A DNA stretch of 18,775 bases from CALLJL01 sp964627255 (GTDB lineage: Bacteria; Acidobacteriota; Aminicenantia; Aminicenantales; CALLJL01), in contig CAZVIN010000089.1 of NCBI GenBank assembly GCA_964627255.1, forward strand, positions 1 to 18,775. Direction: 5' to 3'. Shown piece by piece: positions 6,113 through 12,761 of the stretch. Position 1 is the first letter of the stretch. Each line of letters begins with the position of its first letter. Under the pieces are notes generated by a model. That model ran no database searches and was not told the DNA's origin. It worked only from the letters and a program-made list of their open reading frames with translations. The translations under genes were made by a program, and so were the position numbers.

Positions 6113-7912
6113 TTGTCTTTGGGGGTCCCTGACCGGCCTAAAAAAGAAAATTTATTTTCTAATTTTCTGCGTCAGCTTAGAGAACACCGTCTTATTGAGA
6201 CCTTAGCAGCTTTCATCGGTGGTGGTTGGTTAATCTTAGAATTCGTTCATTGGATTCTTATCGACCACTATCATTTTCCCGAAAAGACCTTAGATATTAC
6301 TTTTGTTAGCCTCGGCTGTGCCCTTCTTTGCACTATCCTTTGGCGCTGGTTTCAGACCTCTTCCCCGAACCCACGGCGAATCAAGGTAGAGCTAATTTTA
6401 ATCCCGCTCATTATTTTGGTGGCGTTGCTTTTTGATTCCTACTTATTCCTTCAGATGAAATGGCCGCAAGAGGAAGTCGCCAGTCGTCCAGTCTGGAAGA
6501 ATTCCATCGCTGTCCTGCCTTTTAAAGATTTGAGCCCGGAACAGAATCAAGAGATTTTTTGCGAGGGCATGACCGATGATGTAATTACCAAGTTAGGAAG
6601 CATTGCCGAGCTTAAAGTCATCTCGCCCACCTCTTCTGGTCTCTATAAAGATACCCGCAAACCTCTGGCCCAGATCGGTGAGGAACTCCGGGTATCCAAA
6701 ATATTGGAAGGAACTCTCCGAACGGAAAAAGATAATATCCGGGTTAATGTAAAGCTCATTGACACGCGGTATGGGTTTAGTCTTTGGTCGAAAAACTATG
6801 AGGCAAAGCTGACCAGTTATTTTCGAATCGAGGATGAAATAGCCGACGACATTAGTCATCAACTGCAACTTCAGCTCATCGCGTCCGACGCGGAAAGAAG
6901 AAGAAAGAGAGAACCAGCCAATTTTGAGGCCTATAAGGCTTATCAATCAGGAAGGATAGCGGAGAGAAAATATCGAGATTATCGCCAAGATAAAGATTTT
7001 GAGACGAGCCGGCAGATGCTGGAAGCCGCCATCAAGTTAGAGCCGACGTATGCCTTGGCTTATTGGGAGTTGGGCAATCTCTATGAGGCCCGCTATGTCC
7101 GAGAAAACGAGCCTCAAGATTTTGACCTCATGGGCCAATATTTCCGTAAAAGTTTCGAGCTTAACCCAGGGTTGGGTGAGGCCAACCTTGGCTTAGGCTG
7201 GCTTTATTTTTACACCGGAGAAATGGACCTTAGCTATGAGAGTTTCCGGCGGGCAGTCATCATTGACGGCCACAATGCTCAAGTCAATTTTGACGTCGGC
7301 TCTTTTTTGCGCAGCTTAGGACTCTACTCCCAAGCGATTAAACATTATTTGCGGGCCGTCGAACTTGACCCTTTCTCTATCCGCGCTTATTTAGGTTGCG
7401 CTGATAGCTATTTTTATTTAGGCAAATACCAGAATGCTTGTCGACTGCTGGAACAGGCCTTAGCTTTAGAGCCGGATAACTGGCGCCTGCATCTTTGCTT
7501 AGCTCGGCAACGGCTAATGCTGGGTGAATTTGAGGGGGCGGAAAAGGAAATTCAGCGGGCGGAAAAGGTTAGTGCTTCTTCGCCGGCTGTCCGCCGTCAT
7601 CAGGCCTGGCTTTGGGCGGCGCAGGGAGAAAAAGATAAGGCCCTGTCTCTTATTGCTCCTTCTAACCGTTTTTACTCTTATGAAATAACTTCGATTTATG
7701 CCCTCGTAGGAAAAAAAGAAGAGGCGATAAAATATATCGAAGAGGGGATAGCTGTGGGCTTCCAGGAGTTACGAGATTTTCTTTATTCCTATCCTTTTCT
7801 GGTGAGTAACCCCTATTATGCCAGCCTAAGAAATGAACCCGCCTTTCAACGGTTGCTGGCCAGAGAAAAGAAAAAATATGTAATAAAAGAAAAAAAATAT
7901 GGCAATTTATAG
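6113..7912 (+). CDS. membrane-anchored TolB/FlgO-like and TPR protein
   Basis: A 599-residue protein starting at TTG (no in-frame ATG before about residue 115). Residues 30-50, 61-80 and 93-114 are three hydrophobic segments. They are followed by SIAVLPFKDLSPEQNQEIFC (131-150), EGMTDDVITKLG, ELRVSKILEGTLR and LIDTRYGFSLWSKNYE (215-230), the TolB/FlgO-like domain often found in CadC-type regulators and in cyclase- or kinase-linked TPR proteins. Residues about 265-585 are TPR-like helical repeats (for example LEAAIKLEPTYALAYWELGN and AVELDPFSIRAYLGCADSYF). Unlike many relatives it has no helix-turn-helix, kinase or cyclase domain at the N-terminus; membrane helices take that place. It is probably an envelope scaffold or sensor. 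It is followed 39 bases later by a small gene. Confidence 0.85.
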   Translation: MSLGVPDRPKKENLFSNFLRQLREHRLIETLAAFIGGGWLILEFVHWILIDHYHFPEKTLDITFVSLGCALLCTILWRWFQTSSPNPRRIKVELILIPLIILVALLFDSYLFLQMKWPQEEVASRPVWKNSIAVLPFKDLSPEQNQEIFCEGMTDDVITKLGSIAELKVISPTSSGLYKDTRKPLAQIGEELRVSKILEGTLRTEKDNIRVNVKLIDTRYGFSLWSKNYEAKLTSYFRIEDEIADDISHQLQLQLIASDAERRRKREPANFEAYKAYQSGRIAERKYRDYRQDKDFETSRQMLEAAIKLEPTYALAYWELGNLYEARYVRENEPQDFDLMGQYFRKSFELNPGLGEANLGLGWLYFYTGEMDLSYESFRRAVIIDGHNAQVNFDVGSFLRSLGLYSQAIKHYLRAVELDPFSIRAYLGCADSYFYLGKYQNACRLLEQALALEPDNWRLHLCLARQRLMLGEFEGAEKEIQRAEKVSASSPAVRRHQAWLWAAQGEKDKALSLIAPSNRFYSYEITSIYALVGKKEEAIKYIEEGIAVGFQELRDFLYSYPFLVSNPYYASLRNEPAFQRLLAREKKKYVIKEKKYGNL

Positions 7913-7951
7913 GGCCAAGTGAGCCCTTATTCAGTTTTTAAGGAGTGAACT

Positions 7952-8419
7952 ATGAGCCAAGAAGAGAAATTTAAACCAAAGGAATTAGCGAAATTGAAAA
8001 GACTTCTGAGAATAGCTGTAGACCAATTTGTGAAAGCGGTGAATTGCCGCCCGCCCGAAAAATTAGCCCCGATGCTATCCAAGATATTGTTTCCTCGAGG
8101 TACACTTTCTTTTGTTCCCCTCCAGGTAAAAACTCGCAATACAGAAAAGATAATTAAGTTCTGGCAAGAAGAAAAGAAGAAGGGCCTGACTAATTTCAGG
8201 CTGACGATAAGAGATTTCGCCATCGGCCCCTTAAAGAAAACAGTTGAGCAGGCGGGTAAGCGGTCGAAATTCGATGCCCGCGGCATCGTTACTGGAAGGT
8301 ACTCTTACGTCAAGAAAGAAATCTCGGCACCGCCTTGCGACCCGGACGGCTTTTTTAGCTTAGAATTTTGCCATCGAGAAGATTGCAGCTGGTGGTTAGA
8401 AAATCAAATTTACTATTAG
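7952..8419 (+). CDS. small NTF2/SnoaL-like protein, unknown function
   Basis: A 155-residue soluble protein, ATG start with AAGGAG about 8 bases upstream. The N-terminal helix is charged (KELAKLKRLLRIAVDQFVKA). The order of elements, a helix pair then strands with VNCRPPEKLAPML, TLSFVP, FRLTIRDFAIGP, DARGIVTGRYSYVK and a closing CSWWLENQIYY, resembles the NTF2/SnoaL-like fold, with the last strand as the usual WxLxxxxY ending. This is a fold guess by pattern only. Two Cys close to the C-terminus (PPCDPDG and CHREDCSWW) could bind metal or form a disulphide. It probably shares the transcript of the TPR protein 39 bases upstream. No partner or substrate is apparent. Confidence 0.7.
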   Translation: MSQEEKFKPKELAKLKRLLRIAVDQFVKAVNCRPPEKLAPMLSKILFPRGTLSFVPLQVKTRNTEKIIKFWQEEKKKGLTNFRLTIRDFAIGPLKKTVEQAGKRSKFDARGIVTGRYSYVKKEISAPPCDPDGFFSLEFCHREDCSWWLENQIYY

Positions 8420-8422
8420 TCT

Positions 8423-8556
8423 CAATTAAATTTTATCTGGGACCAAGGCCGCGGCGCCTCGCCTTAAGAATTTAAATCGACCTAAATTTGCGTAGCGATT
8501 AGTCCCTTCGTGGTCGATTTTGCCGAGCGCCTTGTCCTCAAAATTAAAATTGTCCT
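8423..8556. terminator. long imperfect inverted repeat between convergent genes
   Basis: Between the plus-strand gene ending at 8419 and the minus-strand gene ending at 8646. AAATCGACC (8474-8482) pairs perfectly with GGTCGATTT (8512-8520) across 29 bases. Further out, GGACCAAGGC pairs with GCCTTGTCC with one bulge, and CAATTAAATTTT resembles the reverse complement of AAAATTAAAATTG. It may act as a bidirectional terminator or be a small palindromic repeat element. A direct repeat CGAAGATAATT lies nearby at 8594-8604 and 8607-8617. Confidence 0.4.
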
Positions 8557-8645
8557 GAATTTGGGCCCGTTAAATCAAATTTCAATTTAGCCGCGAAGAT
8601 AATTCCCGAAGATAATTAATCGCAGTTAACAGTTAGCTCAGAAAA

Positions 8646-10571
8646 TTAGAGCTTTTTTTTGATACCGAGAATCAGAGCCATATTGGCGTTAGGGTCGAGC
8701 CTCGTTTTAATTTTTCCAGGGAGAGCGCTGAGAATGGGGTTAACTCCAGGTCCATGGCCAGCATAATCGCTAAAACCATGAATGACCACTCCAATGGTTA
8801 CCGCTCCCTCATATCTGCCGCGGCCATAAAAATCATAATGGTCAGTTATAGCCACGATATCACCCAGCCGCAATTTTTTCAGGTTATATTTTTCGACCAT
8901 TTCCGGGCAGGTGGTCTGAATGTCATAATCCACTGATTCTAAAAAGCCGCCGCCCATTCCTGAGCCCATGAGATAACCTGGGACCTCCATAACCACCGGA
9001 ACGACCAGCTGTCCATTCTCTACGGTGATACCAATTTTTTCCAAAGCCTCAGGGTCAATCTTGTTCACCCGGACTTCTTCGAAGCCTAATATTTTGAGCC
9101 CCACGCCCCGCGCTTTAACTTGAATCCGGTCATTAACCGCGAGTTTATCCCTGACCTCGGACGGAAACCAGACTAAATCGTCCGAGCCAGCGTGGCGACC
9201 GATAAAGATTCCCTTGGCTCCTCTGGCTTCACCGGTTAACACCTTGGCTTCGTTTCCGATGCAGGCCAGAATGGCTAAGGCGCATTCACTCGGGGAGGGC
9301 CGGTCTCTTCCCTGGATGGTGACATCGGGCTCAACATGGTCACCTTCGGCCCAGCCATAAGTCGAATCGCCGTAGGTTACAGAGTAATTAATTGAAGCCA
9401 TGCCAATGCCTAATTTGGGCTGGCCATCATAGGTCGTTGAAAAACCGTAGCCGCCCAATATCCCCGCGGGCTGAACAACGCCTTCCACGGCGATGGTTAA
9501 AAGCTGGTCCTTATTAGTGCGAATCCCTTTGTCGACCTTGTTTACGGGTTTGTTTGTTTCGCCTGCCGCGGCTTCCCTTTCTGCCTTTTCCTTGCCCTTT
9601 TTTTCTAAATTTGGGGTAATTTTTATCCCCAAGTACTTGGCAATGTTAGCTTCCGGATTGAGGCGAGGCTCAAGTTTTGCTTCACGGCTGGATAAAATGC
9701 CCATGACGCCTATTCCCAGTCCCGCAATATCGCTGGGGCCACTGCAAACAATGCCCACTGTGCCCGCTCCCTTATAATATCCTTTGCCATAATCATTCTG
9801 CATGTCTTCGAGGAAAACAAGGTCGCCGAAGCGAAGCTCTTTTAGACCGTATTTCTCGATATCAGGCGGGAAGCAAGTTTGAACGCAGAAATGACCATAA
9901 TGGCTGGTTCTGCCCGGTCCCTGACCGACAATTTCGGCTGGAATCTTTTTCACGACCGGAACTTCTAATTTATCGCCTACCTTCCTTAAACCCATTTTCT
10001 CCAGAATTTCGGGCGCCACACCATGAATAAAAATTTCGGGGAATTCTTCAATTTTCAGGCCCAAGCCCGTTGCCTTGATTTGTAAGGTATCGCCGGCGGC
10101 TAATTTTTCTTTGACTCTGTCATCGAAGCGCACCAGAACATAGCTCCCAAATTTGCCGACTACAACTCCCTTGGCTCCGCGTGCTTCCCCGCTTAACACC
10201 TTGACCTCGTTGCCTACGGCGGAAAAAGTCAGCCAGGATTCGCGGAATCTTTCTTCGCCCACTCCTTCTGTGGCCACCTCCATGGTGGCTTGCTCGGCAC
10301 TGGCCCAGTCAAACAGACTGTCACCCAGTTTAAGGCTATAGTTGATGCCACCCATGCCGATGGCCATTTTCGGTTTACCGTCCCAAGTGGTGAGATAATT
10401 TCGGGCCGGCTGAGGATGGGCTACCTGCCCTTGCACAGCGATGCTCAGGAGCTTCGCCTTATTAGTCGTAATGGGAAGCGGCGATTTTTCGTCGGGCGTT
10501 GACCCGAGGTAAAAAGAAAAGAGAAGGAACATGGCAAGCAAGAGGCAATCCCTTTTGAGATGAAGTTTCAT
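8646..10571 (-). CDS. secreted protein with two tandem DUF4438 domains
   Basis: A 641-residue protein. Residues 1-24 form a Sec-type signal peptide (basic MKLHLKRD, then a hydrophobic core) without a lipobox Cys. Two homologous halves follow, about 36-318 and 350-641, each like a whole DUF4438 protein of about 290 residues. Shared blocks include WDGKPKMAIGMGGINYS / YDGQPKLGIGMASINYS, GNEVKVLSGEARGAKG / GNEAKVLTGEARGAKG, LRFGDLVFLED / LRLGDIVAITD, and an ending NPEANIAKYLGIK / DPNANMALILGIK. A charged linker (KKGKEKAEREAAAGE, about 324-338) joins them. The known family is usually single-domain and of unknown function. The start is an ATG behind a strong AGGAGGTGA. The first copy has diverged more: DHVEPDV of copy two reads as SAEQATMEV. 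Confidence 0.85.
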   Translation of the reverse strand: MKLHLKRDCLLLAMFLLFSFYLGSTPDEKSPLPITTNKAKLLSIAVQGQVAHPQPARNYLTTWDGKPKMAIGMGGINYSLKLGDSLFDWASAEQATMEVATEGVGEERFRESWLTFSAVGNEVKVLSGEARGAKGVVVGKFGSYVLVRFDDRVKEKLAAGDTLQIKATGLGLKIEEFPEIFIHGVAPEILEKMGLRKVGDKLEVPVVKKIPAEIVGQGPGRTSHYGHFCVQTCFPPDIEKYGLKELRFGDLVFLEDMQNDYGKGYYKGAGTVGIVCSGPSDIAGLGIGVMGILSSREAKLEPRLNPEANIAKYLGIKITPNLEKKGKEKAEREAAAGETNKPVNKVDKGIRTNKDQLLTIAVEGVVQPAGILGGYGFSTTYDGQPKLGIGMASINYSVTYGDSTYGWAEGDHVEPDVTIQGRDRPSPSECALAILACIGNEAKVLTGEARGAKGIFIGRHAGSDDLVWFPSEVRDKLAVNDRIQVKARGVGLKILGFEEVRVNKIDPEALEKIGITVENGQLVVPVVMEVPGYLMGSGMGGGFLESVDYDIQTTCPEMVEKYNLKKLRLGDIVAITDHYDFYGRGRYEGAVTIGVVIHGFSDYAGHGPGVNPILSALPGKIKTRLDPNANMALILGIKKKL

Positions 10572-10628
10572 CCATCACCTCCTATGGCTTTTTGCCTCAA
10601 AAGGAAAGACGAGGCTTTAACTCCCTTG

Positions 10629-10657
10629 AGCTTATCTTTGTCCTCAGGCAATGTCAA
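10629..10657 (-). promoter_or_regulatory. sigma70-like promoter for the double DUF4438 gene
   Basis: On the minus strand TTGACA (plus 10652-10657), a 17-bp spacer, and TAAGCT (plus 10629-10634), about 60 bases before the ATG. A second TTGACA lies near 10719 without a clear -10 box. Confidence 0.6.
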
Positions 10658-10764
10658 TTAAGCCTCAGAAAGGCGCGAGCTTTTTCGCTTGGGGAGTCTT
10701 TTTAGACAAAGCATTCCTGTCAAGTAATTTAAAAATCTAACCGTAGAGGGTATCATCTTGTCAT

Positions 10765-10968
10765 CTAAAATCTAACCATGGTTAATCCTAATGAAGTTTC
10801 CCCCTTTCTGTACCGGACAAAGACATTGATGCCAAAAATCTGGGATATGGCCTCGAGAGTTTTGCGCTCTGCATAGCACTGGCGTTTTAACTCGTCGGAG
10901 ACTTGAAATTGGGAAGCGATATGTTGTAAAATCAAAAATGATGTTAAGGCGCAAGAGCAATTTTGGGT
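10765..10968 (-). pseudogene. possible helix-turn-helix gene remnant
   Basis: A 67-codon open frame without a convincing start. It reads LQHIASQFQVSDELKRQCYA and RKTLEAISQIFGINVFVRYR, then GETSLGLTMVRF and a stop. The ERKTLEAISQIFGIN part has the spacing of a helix-turn-helix (compare ...LTLEEIAKIFGVS in many DNA-binding proteins). A frame on the same strand read as MLLRLNIIF is less protein-like. It may be a decayed regulator or transposase tail; low certainty. Confidence 0.3.
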
Positions 10969-11067
10969 TTAAAAATGAATCTCTTTTGTCAGCTCTTTTG
11001 CGCCCAATTTTCTTCTACAACCTTCCTTTTTCTTTGAATATCCAGCCCGTCAACGCCAATAATAATA

Positions 11068-11089
11068 ACGTCCCCTTCTAAGGGGACGT
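11068..11089 (+). promoter_or_regulatory. perfect hairpin in the leader of the asparagine synthetase gene
   Basis: ACGTCCCC-TTCTAA-GGGGACGT, an 8-bp perfect stem with a 6-base loop, 50 bases before the start codon. No T-run follows, so it is not a normal intrinsic terminator. It may be an operator or an mRNA structure controlling the gene. Confidence 0.5.
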
Positions 11090-11138
11090 ATACCTTCAGC
11101 CTTACCCGATTACTTCATACCACCCAAGGAGGTTTTCT

Positions 11139-12065
11139 ATGTTTGATGTGGATAAAGCATTAGGCTTATGGCGCTCAGAGGTGCTGCGGCGGGCCCTCTG
11201 TGTTCAGTCCGTTATTCTCGATTCTTCACGGGAATTTCTGCGGCGCCAAGGTTTTATCGAGATTCTGCCAGTAGTCATTTCGCCCATAACCGACCCTTTA
11301 ACGGACCACCGCGTCCGGGGCGAAGTCGAGTGCTACGGTTTTAAGTATCAAATTACGAAAAGCATGATCTTCCACAAACAGATGGCTCTTTTTGCCCATC
11401 CCCGGATTTTATGCTTTTCGCCCAACGTGCGGATTGAAGCGGTGGAGCGACAGAACTCAGGTAAGCACCTGATTGAGTTTGTTCAGCTTGACTTAGAAAT
11501 GAAAGAATCGAGCCGCGAAGAGGTCATGGCCTTAGGCGAGGCGCTTTTCCGCTCCATCATCCTGGCGGTTAAAGAAAAATGCCAGGGAGAACTCGAGTTT
11601 TTTGGCCGAAAGCTGAAGGTTCCTGAATCACCCTTCTTTCGTATTACTTACCGCGAAGCCCAAGAGAAGTATGGCCCGGATTTTGAGGAAAAGCTATCTT
11701 CCTCTTATGAGGCGCCGGTCTGGGTTCTTGATTTTCCGATTGAAGGCCGGGAGTTTTATGACCGGGAAGACCCGCGGCGGCCAGGAACGCTGGTTGATAT
11801 GGACCTTGTTTATCCCGAGGGCTATGGCGAAGCTCTCTCCGGAGGCGAGAGGGAGTATGAACTGGAAAGAATCTGCTATCGGATTCAGCAGAAGGGAATT
11901 CAGCTGGAGGCTTTTTCTCCCTATCTCGAGGTGGCCAAAAGAGGGCTTTATCCTTCAGCCGGCTTTGGAATCGGTATTGAACGCCTGACCCGCTATCTTT
12001 GCGGTCTGAGGCCAATTGAAGCCACCCGTCTTTTTGCCAAGCTGCCTGGCCAGCTCAGCCTTTGA
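11139..12065 (+). CDS. archaeal-type asparagine synthetase A (AsnRS/AspRS-like core)
   Basis: A 308-residue class II aminoacyl-tRNA synthetase-like catalytic core without an anticodon-binding domain, matching the archaeal asparagine synthetase A (AS-AR) type, which makes asparagine from aspartate, ATP and an amide donor without tRNA. Motif 2 is VRIEAVERQNSGKHLIEFVQLDLE (about 97-120), with the expected FxxE-type loop; motif 3 is GFGIGIERLTRYLCG (275-289), where the Arg contacts ATP. PVVISPITDP (44-53) and KSMIFHKQMAL (74-84) are the substrate-pocket blocks of AsnRS/AspRS-like enzymes. The length fits this type (about 290-310). A clear AAGGAGG precedes the ATG by 8 bases. It could instead be a truncated tRNA synthetase paralogue, but no N-terminal domain is encoded upstream. 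Confidence 0.85.
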   Translation: MFDVDKALGLWRSEVLRRALCVQSVILDSSREFLRRQGFIEILPVVISPITDPLTDHRVRGEVECYGFKYQITKSMIFHKQMALFAHPRILCFSPNVRIEAVERQNSGKHLIEFVQLDLEMKESSREEVMALGEALFRSIILAVKEKCQGELEFFGRKLKVPESPFFRITYREAQEKYGPDFEEKLSSSYEAPVWVLDFPIEGREFYDREDPRRPGTLVDMDLVYPEGYGEALSGGEREYELERICYRIQQKGIQLEAFSPYLEVAKRGLYPSAGFGIGIERLTRYLCGLRPIEATRLFAKLPGQLSL

Positions 12066-12209
12066 AGGTCCAAACCAGCTCTTAGGCGCGGCGACTTTTT
12101 TATTAACATTGATTAGGCATTCCTTAGGGGATTCTTTAAGAGCCTGAACGCTTCCTTCTTTGGGAAGTGAAGGACTCGCTGCGGACCAGTTGAGGAGATT
12201 ATAGAGTTC

Positions 12210-12246
12210 CTGCCTGTCTTATCCGCGTTATTTTTTATTCAGGCAG
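12210..12246. repeat. small inverted repeat upstream of the lipoprotein-like gene
   Basis: CTGCCTG at 12210-12216 and CAGGCAG at 12240-12246, a perfect 7-bp stem with a 23-base loop, in the spacer after the asparagine synthetase gene. No T-run follows; role unknown. Confidence 0.35.
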
Positions 12247-12263
12247 AAAATAAAGGGCTTAGG

Positions 12264-12577
12264 GCAAAAAAGTGTTCATTTTTTGCTGCCATCATGGCTT
12301 TCTTAACCTTAAGTTGCCTTCCTTCACCGGAGACAAAGCAGCCTAAGGTTATTGAAACCCAGCCTCTCTCGCTTAAGAATGATCCTGAAGGGAAGGCCCG
12401 CCCTGTGGTCGAGAAGGAATGGCGGTTTGAGCAGGTGCGGGTTGAAAAAATAAAGGAGCTTTCGCCGCAAAAAATTTGGACAATAGACTTTATAAGGTTA
12501 TTTATATCTCAGCTTTTTCTGAGTCGCTGGGGAGGGTGGGGGAAAAAAGGGTCGATTTAAAACCAAAATGGGAGTGA
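12264..12577 (+). pseudogene. lipoprotein-like gene with a likely frameshift
   Basis: The frame AKKCSFFAAIMAFLTLSCLP looks like a lipoprotein signal with a lipobox (LTLSC). An ATG at 12294 lies inside the hydrophobic core, and no good start is seen upstream although the frame stays open. The mature part is SPETKQPKVIETQPL and then WRFEQVRVEKIKELSPQK. At the A6 run 12469-12474 the annotated frame turns unnatural (IWTIDFIRLF..., stop at 12560). Reading one base back instead gives NLDNRLYKVIYISAFSESLG, then RVGEKRVDLKPKWE and a TGA at 12575-12577, which looks far more protein-like. I infer a one-base loss or gain in the A-run of a decayed or slippage-prone lipoprotein gene. The function is unknown. 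Confidence 0.45.
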
Positions 12578-12697
12578 AGAAATCCCGGCGTCTAAAGGCC
12601 TAACCGATCCAAGAGCAAAGAGGGTCATTTTAATTTATTGTGATTCAGTTTTTTCAAAAAGGTCCAGCTAAAACTGGTAGCGCCAGATAGCCTGACT

Positions 12698-12727
12698 TTG
12701 CTAAAAAAGTGTTTTTTCTTTTATAAT
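12698..12727 (+). promoter_or_regulatory. promoter of the aldehyde oxidoreductase gene
   Basis: TTGCTA at 12698-12703, 18-bp spacer, TATAAT at 12722-12727. The ATG at 12726 overlaps the -10 box and cannot be a normal translation start, which supports the start at 12762. Confidence 0.6.
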
Positions 12728-12761
12728 GCCTCAATCTAATGTTCCCTTAAAAGGAGTAGAC

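Larger units (their letters stand above)
10658..11138. other. intergenic region with repeats and a coding remnant
   Basis: About 480 bp between divergent genes. AAAATCTAACC is repeated directly at 10732-10742 and 10767-10777. GGCGCAAGAGC (10948-10958) and GCTCTTTTGCGCC (10992-11004) form an imperfect inverted repeat with a two-base bulge. A short helix-turn-helix-like remnant and the hairpin before the asparagine synthetase gene are listed separately. Confidence 0.45.

Noticed and set aside
12726..12761. ATG at 12726 as the start of the aldehyde oxidoreductase
   Set aside because: It overlaps a TATAAT box and has no ribosome site, while the ATG at 12762 has AAAAGGAG at good spacing and gives the normal N-terminus.
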